This document shows, piece by piece, positions 35,697 through 45,628 of a DNA stretch of 64,000 nucleotides. The position numbers and the translations under genes were made by a program. The notes below the pieces were generated by a model, which was given only the letters and a program-made list of their open reading frames with translations, searched no databases and was not told the origin of the DNA. The DNA is taken from positions 62,001 to 126,000 of the forward strand of contig JAAELO010000494.1 in NCBI GenBank assembly GCA_024226555.1. Direction: 5' to 3'. Position 1 is the stretch's first letter, and every line of letters starts with the position of its first letter. Source of the DNA: Desulfobacterales bacterium. Lineage in GTDB: Bacteria; Desulfobacterota; Desulfobacteria; Desulfobacterales; JAAELO01.

Positions 35697-38198
35697 TTAT
35701 ACTTTTTCTAACCTTCTATAAAGGGCTTGCCGGGATATTCCTAAATATTTGGCAGCCCTTGTTTTATTACCATCAAATTTGTCCATAGCTTTTACGACAA
35801 TTTCATTACTTAAATCTTTTATATTTAATCTTTTTTCTGGCAGATCAAACTTATCTATATCAATAATACTCTGGTTAATTACATTATTTTGAGAAATGGT
35901 CGATATTATAAGATCCTTTACAGATCTTTTCTCATTTTTATCATTATCTACAATAAGTTCCGCTATCTCATCCATTGTATTAAAATCACCTGCATTAAAA
36001 GAAGTTCTTAATAATTCAGTATGTATTTTTGAAGTTATACCATAATTCTCTTCCCATAGTGTTTTGTCAGTTATAAGTCCCTTCTTTATATATAAAAGAG
36101 CATCCTTAAATCTGAATAATTTGTTCAGATGTATTCCGCAAAAAAGATTCAGCTCTGCCAGGCTTACTTTTTCATGATCTTTTATTATAAATTCCCTGGC
36201 ATCATTTAGAAAATAAACTATTTGAAATATTTTAAAAATATCCTCTTTTGTAAGTTCATTTAATAATACTCTCGCAAAATTCTTTTTTGAAATCCTTACA
36301 TTTTCGATGGTTATATTGGATATTATAAAATTTTGAAGCCTCGATGATCTAAAACATAATTCTGAACCTTTATCATCTTTTGTAATTAACAGATTCAGGT
36401 TATCAGTTAAAAACTCCTCTTTAATGTTAGTTGCTCTTAATACAATCTCTTTCTTAAAGATATAGCCAAAACAGGCTGCTGATTGAATAAAAACCTTTTC
36501 ATCTTCTGTGTACTCATAGAGAATTTTTGATAATAAAGATTCGAGATTTAGCGGAATCTCCGATGATTTTATTCTGTTTAAATTCCACTTAAAAATACCT
36601 CTGTGGCAATTATATTCTATTAAACCTTTTCTTTGAATGTACTTCAAAAGTATATTCACAAAAAGAGGGTCGCCATCTGTTACGCTAAAAATATAGTTGG
36701 TTAATTCCCTTGTCCTTATCTTATTTGAAAATAGTGATCCTGAAACTAACGACAATACAGCTTCACAGGAAAGTTTTTTCATCATTAAAATATTATATTC
36801 TATACTGTTTTTCTCAATAATTTCTGAAATTTTTTCTGATAGTTTATGATTTGAGTCTATAGTTCCAATTATTGTCAAATTATCAAACCTTGCATCTTCT
36901 AAAACAGAACCAATCACTTTTTTGGAGCCACTATCTATAGATTCTATGTCTTCAATAAATATTACTACTTTTTTTTCTTTAAAAAGGTCTTTTATCAAGT
37001 TGTGCAGAATATATATAAAACCATTTTCAGTTTCCACATAAACATCTGAGTTTTCTTTTGATTTTAAACCAATTAGATCTTTTAATTCATTTGGTAGCAA
37101 TTCAAGATTTTGAATTTTATCTTTTACATCTTTGAAGGATGAAACCAATGAATAATATGGAATGTTTTTAGTTGTTTTAGAGTTACTCAAGTGAAGAAAA
37201 AGGATTTTTCTTTCAAAAAGTCTTCTCTTAAAAAATTTTATTACTGAGGTTTTACCTATTCCTGAATTACCAGATAAAAGGAAAAAATCTTTTACTCTAC
37301 TCTTACGGAATGATTTTATAATTGGAGCTATTAATTTAGTCCTTGGATATATGTAATTGTCATTTATCTGAGCTTTTATATCAGTAGAGCCTGGTTTTAA
37401 AGATGAATTGTTTTTCAAACATTTCAATAAATCGTACTTCAACGAAGTTCCACTCTGATACCTTTTAGACGGATCTTTTTCAATCAATTTTAATATGATT
37501 TCGGATAGGAAACTATTAATCGAAGGGTTTACAGATTTGGGAGAAAGAGGCTTTTCATTAATATGATTTTCAATTAAATTCTCATTAAATGGAAAAACAC
37601 CTGTAAAAATTTTATAAAATGAAATTCCAAGTGAATAGAGATCAGTTCTGTAATCAATAGGTTTTGAGATCTCGCCTGTTTGTTCCGGTGATATGTAGAA
37701 AGAATCAACTGCTTTCATTAAAGTTTTATTATCAAATGCTTTGTGTTCCTCTAAAAACAGACTTGTCCCAGTGAGATCTGTAATTTTGATTATTTTTGTT
37801 GCAGGATTATAAATGAAATTATTCAGGTTTACATTATTATGTATAATTCCAACATCATGTAGTTCAATTAATATTTTAGATAGCTTAACAGAGATTATCA
37901 ATCTTTCTTTTATTGATAATTGTACTTTTTCTATTATGTTTAAGAGAGGTTCTCCAAATAAATCTTCATATACTATATACGTTTTATTATCATTTGATTG
38001 ATAACTTAGTGGCCTCACAATGCATCTCAGATCAATTGATGATGATATCATGTACTCATGGCTAATAATGTCACTGTGTAATCCGGATCTGTTTTCTTTT
38101 ATTATATAGCTCTTACCTGAATGAAAGGCCCGATATATACTGTTATAACCCTTTTGATAGATCAATTCTTTTTTAAATATGCTTAAGTCTGAAAACAT
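35697..38198 (-). CDS. Degenerate Ser/Thr kinase - ATPase - Fis-type DNA-binding protein
   Basis: 833 residues. N-terminal 260: protein-kinase fold with the ATP-site Lys at about 34 (YIIKENR), catalytic loop HNNVNLNN (120-127) and DLTG (141-144). The HRD Asp is replaced by Asn122, while Asn127 and Asp141 remain, so phosphotransfer is doubtful. Residues about 285-560: ATPase with Walker A SGNSGIGKT (309-317) and Walker B VVIFIEDIES, of the large AAA/STAND type. A helical region follows. The last 40 residues are a Fis-type helix-turn-helix (MDKFDGNKTRAAKYLGIS). Related chimeras normally carry GAF and sigma-54 AAA+ domains before the Fis helix; both are absent here. Likely a signal-integrating DNA-binding regulator. 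Confidence 0.8.
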   Translation of the reverse strand: MFSDLSIFKKELIYQKGYNSIYRAFHSGKSYIIKENRSGLHSDIISHEYMISSSIDLRCIVRPLSYQSNDNKTYIVYEDLFGEPLLNIIEKVQLSIKERLIISVKLSKILIELHDVGIIHNNVNLNNFIYNPATKIIKITDLTGTSLFLEEHKAFDNKTLMKAVDSFYISPEQTGEISKPIDYRTDLYSLGISFYKIFTGVFPFNENLIENHINEKPLSPKSVNPSINSFLSEIILKLIEKDPSKRYQSGTSLKYDLLKCLKNNSSLKPGSTDIKAQINDNYIYPRTKLIAPIIKSFRKSRVKDFFLLSGNSGIGKTSVIKFFKRRLFERKILFLHLSNSKTTKNIPYYSLVSSFKDVKDKIQNLELLPNELKDLIGLKSKENSDVYVETENGFIYILHNLIKDLFKEKKVVIFIEDIESIDSGSKKVIGSVLEDARFDNLTIIGTIDSNHKLSEKISEIIEKNSIEYNILMMKKLSCEAVLSLVSGSLFSNKIRTRELTNYIFSVTDGDPLFVNILLKYIQRKGLIEYNCHRGIFKWNLNRIKSSEIPLNLESLLSKILYEYTEDEKVFIQSAACFGYIFKKEIVLRATNIKEEFLTDNLNLLITKDDKGSELCFRSSRLQNFIISNITIENVRISKKNFARVLLNELTKEDIFKIFQIVYFLNDAREFIIKDHEKVSLAELNLFCGIHLNKLFRFKDALLYIKKGLITDKTLWEENYGITSKIHTELLRTSFNAGDFNTMDEIAELIVDNDKNEKRSVKDLIISTISQNNVINQSIIDIDKFDLPEKRLNIKDLSNEIVVKAMDKFDGNKTRAAKYLGISRQALYRRLEKV

Positions 38199-38249
38199 TA
38201 GAGAATTTACCAGTTTTATTTTTTATAAAAAATTATAAATTCATAATGG

Positions 38250-38385
38250 AGGAAGCTCTAACAACTAACTTTGACCAAACTACTTTTAAAAGAAATCAAA
38301 GTATATAAAAAAAATGCAAACTTTATAAAATAAAAGCTTTTATAAATGCTGTAATTAAATCAAAAATCGATTTATTCGAGTTTCC
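38250..38385 (-). repeat. Diverged dispersed element, copy 13
   Basis: AGGAAGCTCTAACAACTAAC followed by TTTGACCAAACTAC matches the reversed right arm, and the core has TTTATAAAATAAAAGC...TTTATAAA. The far end is TTTATTCGAGTTTCC. Many changes and no flanking duplication point to an old copy. Confidence 0.6.
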
Positions 38386-38867
38386 ATAGATTTGATAAGT
38401 TTTATAACATAAATATTTATAATAAGGGAAACTCTAATAGAGTTCTTTTTGTATATTTTTATAGTGATTCAACATCTCTATTAAGGGAAACAATATGAAT
38501 TATACCTAATATTTATATTTTTTTTTGGATATAAAAAACAAATTTTAGTACCCCTTAACTATCTGATTTTGTTTTTTTATTTTAACCTTATCTAAATATA
38601 GTTCAATTCTATAAATTTTATTTATATTATGAATAGTATTTGACCTTTTTCAAACCCTGACAACTGATACAACCCTTTAAAATCTGATTAAAAAAAATTT
38701 TAATTATTAAGCGCTCAAAATTATTAATAGAAAATTCATATATTATTCATATCTTATAGAAAATACCTTGAAAATTTCATTACCATATATTAGAAATTTT
38801 TTAATCAGATCAATTTAAATCCAACATAAATCAAACCTCACAGAGGTTAAGAAATGAGGAGATCTCT
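38386..38867. promoter_or_regulatory. Leader and promoter region of the chemoreceptor gene
   Basis: An isolated element end, GGGAAACTCTAATAGAG, sits at 38426-38442. Just before the start, AACCTC (38834-38839) can pair with GAGGTT (38843-38848) or, exclusively, CCTCA (38836-38840) can pair with TGAGG (38855-38859), which overlaps the ribosome binding site. No gene lies in this gap, and I could not assign a sigma-28 type promoter. Confidence 0.4.
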
Positions 38868-40415
38868 ATGCAAAATGAACAAAAATTCTCCAATTTAGAT
38901 CAGGTATCTAATTTTGCTCAAATTTCCGATAAACTCAAAAGCAGAATTCGAACGGCTTCATATCTGGAAATGGGTAGACGTTCTACAACTGCAATACCTG
39001 TCCTGGTTATGTTAGGTTTTATTCTTGGATTAACATCCTATTTTAAAGAACACCTTACTCTTTCAATAGCAATTTTTGCCGTTATGAGTGTTGTAATAAT
39101 ATCAAGAATTGTTACTGGTACAATGCTTCAGAAAAATTACAAAAATAACCCAAAGGCCTGGGAGAGAAGGTTCAAAATCAATACTATATTGATGGCTTTA
39201 TCATGGTCTACTTTTATTAATATTACTATCTATTTATATGGATTTGAATGGACTACAATTATAACAGTTATCGGAACTACAGGCTTTGCTGCAGGGGCAA
39301 CAAATACATTTGCACCAAATTACTCATTGGCCATTGTGTATAATGCATTATTATTATTCCCTATTCCAGCCTGGGGTCTATATGATGGTACGAATAAAGG
39401 CTATACAATGACTGTTATGATACTTCTTTACCTTGTTGCATTAGTTAAAATGAGCCGTGATAACGCTAAATCTTTCTATACTAATTCAACAAATATTGAA
39501 CTTTTAAATGAAAACCGTAAAAATCTGAACTGTATCATAAAGAAGATTAATACAAATTCAGAAACACTAAATCTTTCTTCTGTTCAATTAGCAGATCTTT
39601 CAGATGTTATGTCAAATGGTGCTGGTGATATGTCGAGCCGTTCAAAAAACGTAGCAGCAGCTTCTGAGCAAATGAGTACGAGTTTCATTTCTGTTGCAGA
39701 GTTGATGAATCAGGCCTCTGATAATATTTCTGTAATCGCTGATTCTGCAATGACAATGAATAATAAGATAAATGAGTTTGCCCATTCAACAAATCTGGCA
39801 AATGAAATTTCTCAAAAAGCAGTTGAGCAAACAACACAAGCCTCAAACAATGTTGGAAGTCTTGATATTTCTGCTAATAATATTGGACAAATAACACAGG
39901 TTATTGAAGATATATCTGAACAAACTAACCTTCTGGCTCTAAATGCCACAATTGAAGCAGCAAGGGCAGGAGATGCGGGTAAAGGATTCTCCGTTGTTGC
40001 AAATGAAATAAAAGATCTTGCTAAACAAACTTCAGAAGCAACATCAAAGATTAAAGGACAAGTCTCAGAAATACAAACTTCTACTTTAGATACTGTTAAA
40101 GAGATTTCAAATATATCTGACACTGTACAAAATATTAACACTATAATGTATGAAATTTCAGTTTCAGCAGATGAACAAAAAAAGGAAACTGAAGAGATAG
40201 CAAAAAATGTTAAAAGTGCTTCCACAGGTATTGGAGAAATAAGTGTAAACGTAACTCAAAATTCATCTGCCGCTGAGGAAATTGCAAAGGATATCTCTGA
40301 AATTAATGGATCTACAGAAAAAATGTTTGAGAATACTGTTACTATAAATGAAAATGCAACTGAACTTTCATCACTTTCAAACCAACTGAGAGATTTAGTT
40401 AACGATATTGAATAG
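38868..40415 (+). CDS. Methyl-accepting chemotaxis protein with multi-pass membrane sensor
   Basis: 515 residues. The N-terminal 200 hold about six hydrophobic segments with only short loops, so there is no periplasmic ligand domain; the stimulus is probably sensed in or at the membrane. The cytoplasmic part is a standard signalling coiled coil with the hairpin tip [18 protein letters not shown], followed by [18 protein letters not shown]. No HAMP domain is evident. GAGGAG precedes the ATG. No other chemotaxis gene is in the window. A strong terminator follows. Confidence 0.88.
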   Translation: MQNEQKFSNLDQVSNFAQISDKLKSRIRTASYLEMGRRSTTAIPVLVMLGFILGLTSYFKEHLTLSIAIFAVMSVVIISRIVTGTMLQKNYKNNPKAWERRFKINTILMALSWSTFINITIYLYGFEWTTIITVIGTTGFAAGATNTFAPNYSLAIVYNALLLFPIPAWGLYDGTNKGYTMTVMILLYLVALVKMSRDNAKSFYTNSTNIELLNENRKNLNCIIKKINTNSETLNLSSVQLADLSDVMSNGAGDMSSRSKNVAAASEQMSTSFISVAELMNQASDNISVIADSAMTMNNKINEFAHSTNLANEISQKAVEQTTQASNNVGSLDISANNIGQITQVIEDISEQTNLLALNATIEAARAGDAGKGFSVVANEIKDLAKQTSEATSKIKGQVSEIQTSTLDTVKEISNISDTVQNINTIMYEISVSADEQKKETEEIAKNVKSASTGIGEISVNVTQNSSAAEEIAKDISEINGSTEKMFENTVTINENATELSSLSNQLRDLVNDIE

Positions 40416-40421
40416 ATAATC

Positions 40422-40450
40422 AACCTGGGGTTTTTGAACCCCAGGTTTTT
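40422..40450 (+). terminator. Rho-independent terminator after the chemoreceptor gene
   Basis: AACCTGGGGTT (40422-40432) and AACCCCAGGTT (40437-40447) form a perfect 11-bp stem with a 4-nt loop, then TTT. It may also serve the convergent queH. Confidence 0.9.
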
Positions 40451-40469
40451 AATATTGTAAAGGATTTTT

Positions 40470-41009
40470 TTAGGATTTGGTCTTCTTATAAAATCTATCT
40501 TTTTCACTAAATATACAACCACAATAGTTCTGCCTGTACATCCCCATCTCTTTTGACTGTTCGATGCCGTCTTTCCACCCAGGTCTAAAGTCTTCATATA
40601 AAAACTTTACACCAACCTCTTTTCCAACAGATATACCTGTTTCTTTGATTAGTTCATGGTTTTGAAATTTACTGTATAAAAGGGTGGTTGAGAAATAATC
40701 AAATTTTCCTTTCTTTGCTACAAGTGCTGTCTGTCTTAATCTTTTGTAGTAACAGATTTTGCATCTTTCTTTTTCCCGAAATGCTATATCCCGAAAAAAA
40801 ACTTCAATATTATAACCCTCCTGATAGATAACTTTTAAGTCTATTTTTTCACTATACTCTTTTAAATTATCTTCTCTACGTATGCACTCCTGAAAAGGGT
40901 GTATATTATCCCTGTAGAAATATCCCATTACAAAATAGTTTTTCTCTTTCAGGATCTCTAAAGGGTAAATTGAACAAGGTCCGCAGCATGTGTGTAATAA
41001 AACCTTCAA
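40470..41009 (-). CDS. queH: Epoxyqueuosine reductase QueH
   Basis: QueH carries out the last step of queuosine synthesis in tRNA, reducing epoxyqueuosine; it is the alternative to QueG. The 179 residues contain the iron-sulfur/metal Cys pairs of the family: HTCCGPCS at 7-14, CKICYYKR in the middle, and QNYCGCIFS near the end. Its ATG overlaps the yggS stop as ATGA, so the two are coupled. Confidence 0.9.
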   Translation of the reverse strand: MKVLLHTCCGPCSIYPLEILKEKNYFVMGYFYRDNIHPFQECIRREDNLKEYSEKIDLKVIYQEGYNIEVFFRDIAFREKERCKICYYKRLRQTALVAKKGKFDYFSTTLLYSKFQNHELIKETGISVGKEVGVKFLYEDFRPGWKDGIEQSKEMGMYRQNYCGCIFSEKDRFYKKTKS

Positions 41010-41689
41010 GATCTTGCTCCAAAGATTGCTGTTCCTATTCTAACCAAAGTTGAACCTTCCTGAATTGCAACTTCAAAGTCACCAGTCATACCCATTGAAA
41101 GTTCATCCATTAAAACACCTTCTATCTTTTCAGCTTCAATCATCCCTTGTATCTCTTTCATTCTTACAAAGTAAGGTTTTGCCATTTCAGGATTATCATA
41201 ATATGGAGGCATACCCATTAACCCTTTTATCCGAATATTATCAAATCTGCTTATCTCTTTAATAATCTGAATTGTCTTATCTGCTGAAACTCCTGATTTT
41301 GATTCCTCTTCACTGATATTTATCTGAATCAGAATTTCCTGTATTTTATCAATTTTCTTAGCCTGTTTATCTATCTCTTTTGCTAATTTTACTGAATCAA
41401 CAGTGTGGATCATGTCAAAAATTTTTACAGCATATTTTGCCTTATTACTTTGCAGATGACCGATAAAGTGCCAGGAAACATCATATTCCTTTAAAGCTTC
41501 AATCTTCTCTCTTGCTTCCTGTATATAGTTCTCTCCAAGAATTTTAGCACCTGATTCAATTGCAACTCTAACTCTTTCTTGTGACATTTTCTTACTTACT
41601 GCAACAAGTTTTACAGAATCATGGTCTCTACCACATTTCTTTGCAGTATCAATGAGTCTCTTCTCTATATTTTTAATTTTATCTATCAC
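41006..41689 (-). CDS. yggS: PLP homeostasis protein, YggS family
   Basis: This is a pyridoxal-phosphate-binding protein that buffers PLP and affects amino-acid pools. 227 residues. The PLP Lys lies in VKLVAVSKKM (about 25-34). Other family segments are LGENYIQEA, WHFIGHLQSNK, LMGMPPY and the end motif ELSMGMTGDFEVAI followed by VRIGTAIFGAR. First gene of a coupled pair with queH. Confidence 0.93.
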   Translation of the reverse strand: MIDKIKNIEKRLIDTAKKCGRDHDSVKLVAVSKKMSQERVRVAIESGAKILGENYIQEAREKIEALKEYDVSWHFIGHLQSNKAKYAVKIFDMIHTVDSVKLAKEIDKQAKKIDKIQEILIQINISEEESKSGVSADKTIQIIKEISRFDNIRIKGLMGMPPYYDNPEMAKPYFVRMKEIQGMIEAEKIEGVLMDELSMGMTGDFEVAIQEGSTLVRIGTAIFGARS

Positions 41690-41951
41690 TTTATTAATTC
41701 CTGTCTTTAAAAATTTAAAATCAATACTTTATTACTAAAATATCATTAAAAAATCGATAAAAAATTAATTATGAGATCCTCCAATAATTTACCTATCATG
41801 GTAAAAAGATTTGTTAATTTAATAATTTATAGATTGTTGCTTAGTTTAACTGTGATCCCTTTCATATCTTTTTCTTAAACTCTAATCTATTCTATTAATC
41901 AAAATAAATCTATTAGAAACAAGCCTCTAAAGTTTATCAAAAGGAATTTGT

Positions 41952-42830
41952 ATGAAAAAGAATTTACTAATCATCTTAATTACATTGATATCTATTCCGC
42001 TTAAAGCATTTGCTTACGATAACGTAGCTGGTTTGACCTTTATTAATACTAACCCAACTATAGAGTTTGTTGATACTGACCTGGAATTTGAGGGAAAATT
42101 AGCAGGAAAATTAGGTTTTATATATGGTTTTGAAAATATTGAGTTTAAACTTGCACCAATTTCACTATATGATGAGAACAAAGAAAATTCTGATGGTTTT
42201 GCTGTTCTGTTAAGATGGGCTGGAAACAGATGTGGATTTGATTTTGGTTATGAAACAACAAAAGGATTTACAAATAAAACAAATGATCAGTTTGAAAAAG
42301 ATCTTGAATCTGAATCCTATACACTAAATTTTTCTTATTCACTTTCAGAGGAACATAGATTAAAGTCTCCCGCCAAATTTGGAATGGGAGTACACGAACA
42401 CGGTTTTATATTTATGACTTCCATATCAAGACGTACGTTGAAAAATGATACTGGTATTTTAGACAGTAGTACCCAATCCCAACTGGGTCTTTCTTCAAAT
42501 ATTACTGATATCTCTGCAAATATGGGTAGTTTAATGATTGGGTATGGTTATACAGGAAAAACAACTTTTGGTTTATTCTCAACAATCAGGTTTTTTTTAG
42601 GGGGAAATTTTCAAAGAAACGAAGTTAATTATTCTGATGGTAGTAAAATAAAAAAAGACACTAATGGCTCAACAGATAATATTTTTTTTGAAATTGGATA
42701 TGACTTTGGTGATAGATGGATTATTGGTAGTTCCATATACGTCGATAAATTTGCTCTAAAAGTATCGGATAAAGTTGAAACTGATTATCGTCTGAATAAT
42801 ATATCTTTTTTTTTAAAACGCAACTTCTAA
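41952..42830 (+). CDS. Predicted outer-membrane beta-barrel protein
   Basis: 292 residues with a signal peptide (MKKNLLIILITLISIPLKAFA). The mature part alternates polar and hydrophobic residues in strands rich in Gly, Phe and Tyr (GLFSTIRFFLGGNF, FFEIGYDFGDRWIIGSSIYV) and ends in Phe, as outer-membrane barrels do. No specific family is recognised. Its stop overlaps the convergent maf gene by 4 bp. Confidence 0.65.
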   Translation: MKKNLLIILITLISIPLKAFAYDNVAGLTFINTNPTIEFVDTDLEFEGKLAGKLGFIYGFENIEFKLAPISLYDENKENSDGFAVLLRWAGNRCGFDFGYETTKGFTNKTNDQFEKDLESESYTLNFSYSLSEEHRLKSPAKFGMGVHEHGFIFMTSISRRTLKNDTGILDSSTQSQLGLSSNITDISANMGSLMIGYGYTGKTTFGLFSTIRFFLGGNFQRNEVNYSDGSKIKKDTNGSTDNIFFEIGYDFGDRWIIGSSIYVDKFALKVSDKVETDYRLNNISFFLKRNF

Positions 42831-43417
42831 TAGGATGAATAATTCTCTTTTCCTATCTCTCTTTTAACAACCTTGAAAGAGATGAGAGATTCTATTACAG
42901 AACTTACTGGAAGCCCAACAACGTTTGAATATGATCCTTCTATTCCTTTTATCATAAATGTACCAAGGCCCTGTATTGCATATCCTCCGGCTTTATCATA
43001 GGGTTCTTCTGTACTGATATACCATTCAATTTCATCTTTAGTAAGATCTTTAAAGTAAACAGAAGTTTCAACAGATTTTGTAATATGTCTTTTAGGCGAA
43101 TAGATTGTATAGCCAGTTAGAACTGTATGCTTATTACCTGAAAGCTTACTAATCATTTCCCTTGCATAATCTTTATTTTCAGGTTTTTCCAGAATAGTTC
43201 CATCTATATAAACAACAGTATCAGCTCCCAGTACCCATCTATCAGGATTATTTTCCGATATTTCCTGAGCTTTGTAATAAGAGAGATTCTCTACTAATTT
43301 CTTTGGATCTGGTTCATTTATAGCCTCATCGAAATCTCCGGATATTACCTCAAATTTTAATCCTGCCTCTTTAAGAAGAGCTTTTCTCCTGGGTGATTTT
43401 GATCCAAGAATAAACAT
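42827..43417 (-). CDS. maf: Maf-family nucleotide pyrophosphatase
   Basis: Maf enzymes hydrolyse non-canonical or modified nucleoside triphosphates. 196 residues with the N-terminal signature LGSKSPRRKALL (4-15), the central WVLGADTVVYIDG, and the C-terminal YAIQGLGTFMIKGIEGSYSN. The family Lys after the SPRR motif is present. It stands downstream of a terminator, so it has its own promoter. Confidence 0.92.
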   Translation of the reverse strand: MFILGSKSPRRKALLKEAGLKFEVISGDFDEAINEPDPKKLVENLSYYKAQEISENNPDRWVLGADTVVYIDGTILEKPENKDYAREMISKLSGNKHTVLTGYTIYSPKRHITKSVETSVYFKDLTKDEIEWYISTEEPYDKAGGYAIQGLGTFMIKGIEGSYSNVVGLPVSSVIESLISFKVVKREIGKENYSSY

Positions 43418-43492
43418 AAAAAAACCTTAAATTAAATTTTTGTGAAGGAAACCATAGAATAAATTGGAGGGAAAAGTCAAAAAAATAATTAA

Positions 43493-43517
43493 AATACCGG
43501 GGAAAATCCCCGGTATT
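43493..43517 (-). terminator. Rho-independent terminator of the nfeD-floA operon
   Basis: An 11-bp perfect stem AATACCGGGGA / TCCCCGGTATT with a 3-nt loop. On the minus strand it is followed by a T-rich tract. It separates the acidic-protein gene from maf. Confidence 0.9.
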
Positions 43518-43530
43518 CAATTATAAGCTA

Positions 43531-43556
43531 TTTCTAATAAAAGCCTTTATTAGAAA
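43531..43556. repeat. Short perfect inverted repeat
   Basis: TTTCTAATAAA (43531-43541) and TTTATTAGAAA (43546-43556) with a 4-nt loop, followed by ATCCC. It resembles a minimal fused pair of dispersed-element ends and sits just past the stop at 43563. Confidence 0.5.
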
Positions 43557-43562
43557 ATCCCT

Positions 43563-44111
43563 TTACTCTCTCATACTTACAGGTTTTGCAAGAATTTCTG
43601 ACCAGACAACAGCTTTTCTTAATACAGAACTTTTAAGCAACTCATTACGTACTTTGACTTTAAATTCATAAGCATCACTATCATCAATATTTTCGATCGA
43701 TTTATGATGAAAGGGTTCCTTAAAATCAGATGATGTTTTCTTATGATCTATTTTTCCCTGCCCCATAGTTTCGTACTTTATGGGCTCATTTACAATCGGT
43801 TCATGAACTATTGTCTCACGAATAATTGTTTTTTTTGTGGGAATAGGAGGAGGCGCCCCCCCTGATACTGTTTTAGGAGTTTGAAACTTATCCCACAGCT
43901 CTTTAATAGATTGTGGCATCTCCTCTAACTCTTCATCTTCATCATCGTAATCATAGTCGTCATCATCATAATCATCTTCGTCGTAATCATAATCTGACTC
44001 TGAATCGGATGTAGAAGCTTCAGGTAAATTTTTAGCAACACTCTTTATAATACTAACAATTATACCAATAACTATTAGTATGGTTATTAAAGTATCCATG
44101 TTTAACCCCAT
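43563..44111 (-). CDS. Membrane-anchored acidic protein in the floA operon
   Basis: 182 residues. One N-terminal membrane helix (LITILIVIGIIVSIIKSV) is followed by a very acidic Asp/Tyr/Glu tract (residues about 35-65), a Pro-rich linker and a C-terminal region ending VLRKAVVWSEILAKPVSMRE. Translation may begin at 44099 (Met5), which has GGGG at good spacing. It lies 48 bp after floA and ends at the operon terminator, so it probably works with flotillin. Similar acid-tract proteins follow floA in some genomes, but I cannot name a family. Confidence 0.7.
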   Translation of the reverse strand: MGLNMDTLITILIVIGIIVSIIKSVAKNLPEASTSDSESDYDYDEDDYDDDDYDYDDEDEELEEMPQSIKELWDKFQTPKTVSGGAPPPIPTKKTIIRETIVHEPIVNEPIKYETMGQGKIDHKKTSSDFKEPFHHKSIENIDDSDAYEFKVKVRNELLKSSVLRKAVVWSEILAKPVSMRE

Positions 44112-44159
44112 AGGTTTTTAATTTTACAGACATAAAAACCTGAGTTTTAATATTTTATG

Positions 44160-45131
44160 CTATTCATCATCACTACCGATTTTTTCTCTCATCTGAGTAT
44201 CAGCAACAACATTCTTCATCTTGTAGTAATCCATAATACCTAAATTACCGCTTCTAAATGCTTCAGCCATTGCAAGAGGAACTTCAGCTTCAGCTTTTAC
44301 AACTGTAGCATTCATCTCTTCAACTTTAGCTTTCATTTCCTGTTCAACAGCAATAGCCATAGCTCGTCTTTCCTCAGCTTTTGCCTGTGCTATTTTCTTA
44401 TCGGCTTCAGCTCTGTCGGTTTCCAGATCAGCACCAATGTTTTTACCAACATCAACATCAGCAATATCTATTGATAAAATTTCAAACGCTGTTCCTGAGT
44501 CAAGACCCTTTGAAAGAACTGTTTTGGAAATAGTATCAGGATTTTCAAGTACATCTTTATGATACTGGGAAGAACCGATTGTTGAAACAATACCCTCACC
44601 AACTCTTGCAAGAATAGTATCTTCACCGGCACCACCAACAAGACGGTCAATATTAGCTCTAACTGTAACTCTGGCAAGTGCTCTAAGTTGAATACCATCT
44701 TTTGCCATTGCCGTAATAGCAGGTGTTTCAATAACTTTTGGATTAACACTCATCTGTACAGCCTGAAGAACATCACGACCTGCAAGGTCAATAGCTGCTG
44801 CACGGTTAAATTCAAGATCAATATTTGCTTTATCTGCTGCAATAAGTGCCTGTACAACTCTTCCAACATTACCACCAGCAAGATAGTGTGATTCAAAATC
44901 ATCTGTTGAAATTACAAGTCCAGATTTAACAGCCATAATTTTTGATTCAACAATAAGCTTTGGTGGAACCTTTCTAAATCTCATAAAGATAATATTAAAT
45001 AGTCCAACCTTTGCACCTGAAACCAGTGCCTGGATCCAGAGCTGAAGAGATGACATAACAAAAAATACCAATATAAGAAGGACAACTATTGCTATTCCCC
45101 ATGCAATATATCCTGTTTCCAATCCACCCAT
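44160..45131 (-). CDS. floA: Flotillin-like protein FloA
   Basis: 323 residues. An N-terminal hydrophobic hairpin anchors it in the membrane. The PHB/SPFH-type body includes [38 protein letters not shown] in part as [12 protein letters not shown], and [14 protein letters not shown] coiled-coil stretch rich in Ala/Glu ([18 protein letters not shown]) precedes [11 protein letters not shown]-type C-terminal text ([13 protein letters not shown]). FloA scaffolds membrane microdomains. It follows two NfeD genes, the usual partners, 20 bp after the second. Confidence 0.93.
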   Translation of the reverse strand: MGGLETGYIAWGIAIVVLLILVFFVMSSLQLWIQALVSGAKVGLFNIIFMRFRKVPPKLIVESKIMAVKSGLVISTDDFESHYLAGGNVGRVVQALIAADKANIDLEFNRAAAIDLAGRDVLQAVQMSVNPKVIETPAITAMAKDGIQLRALARVTVRANIDRLVGGAGEDTILARVGEGIVSTIGSSQYHKDVLENPDTISKTVLSKGLDSGTAFEILSIDIADVDVGKNIGADLETDRAEADKKIAQAKAEERRAMAIAVEQEMKAKVEEMNATVVKAEAEVPLAMAEAFRSGNLGIMDYYKMKNVVADTQMREKIGSDDE

Positions 45132-45151
45132 AATTTATTCTCCTTTTTAAT

Positions 45152-45628
45152 TTAAAGTTTTTTAACTATAATCTGATTGCCCGTTATTTTATGGACAACT
45201 ATTTTTGTTGATTTGGAGATATAATCTCCCCTTGAAACAACATCCACTCTTTTTTTATCTATTAATGCAGTTCCTGAAGGTCTTAAATCTGATGTTGCAA
45301 CACCTTCCAGGCCCAAAAGTTCCTCAAGCTCCACAGATTGAGATGTAAAGCCTTTATCACTGGAAAGCTCAGTACTTAATGTTGCAGGTGATTTTGCAAG
45401 AACCTTGAAACTATAAACTATCACTATTGGCAGGATTACAAGATCTGCTGCAACAAAACCCATCCCCATTGCTGTAGAGATCCCTGTGAAAACCATATAA
45501 AGAGAATAACCAAAAAGCCCAATTGCCATTATTGCAAGAAGTCCTCCCGATGGTATGATCACCTCTGCAAAAACAACTACAATTCCAATTACTTGCAAAA
45601 CTATAGGAAGAATTAGATCTTTTCCCAT
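45152..45628 (-). CDS. Short NfeD-like protein
   Basis: 158 residues: three to four membrane segments followed by an OB-fold NfeD domain (GVATSDLRPSGTALIDKKRVDV; key part LRPSGTALI). It begins on the base after the stop of the upstream long NfeD gene and precedes floA, the conserved order for this membrane module. Confidence 0.88.
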   Translation of the reverse strand: MGKDLILPIVLQVIGIVVVFAEVIIPSGGLLAIMAIGLFGYSLYMVFTGISTAMGMGFVAADLVILPIVIVYSFKVLAKSPATLSTELSSDKGFTSQSVELEELLGLEGVATSDLRPSGTALIDKKRVDVVSRGDYISKSTKIVVHKITGNQIIVKKL

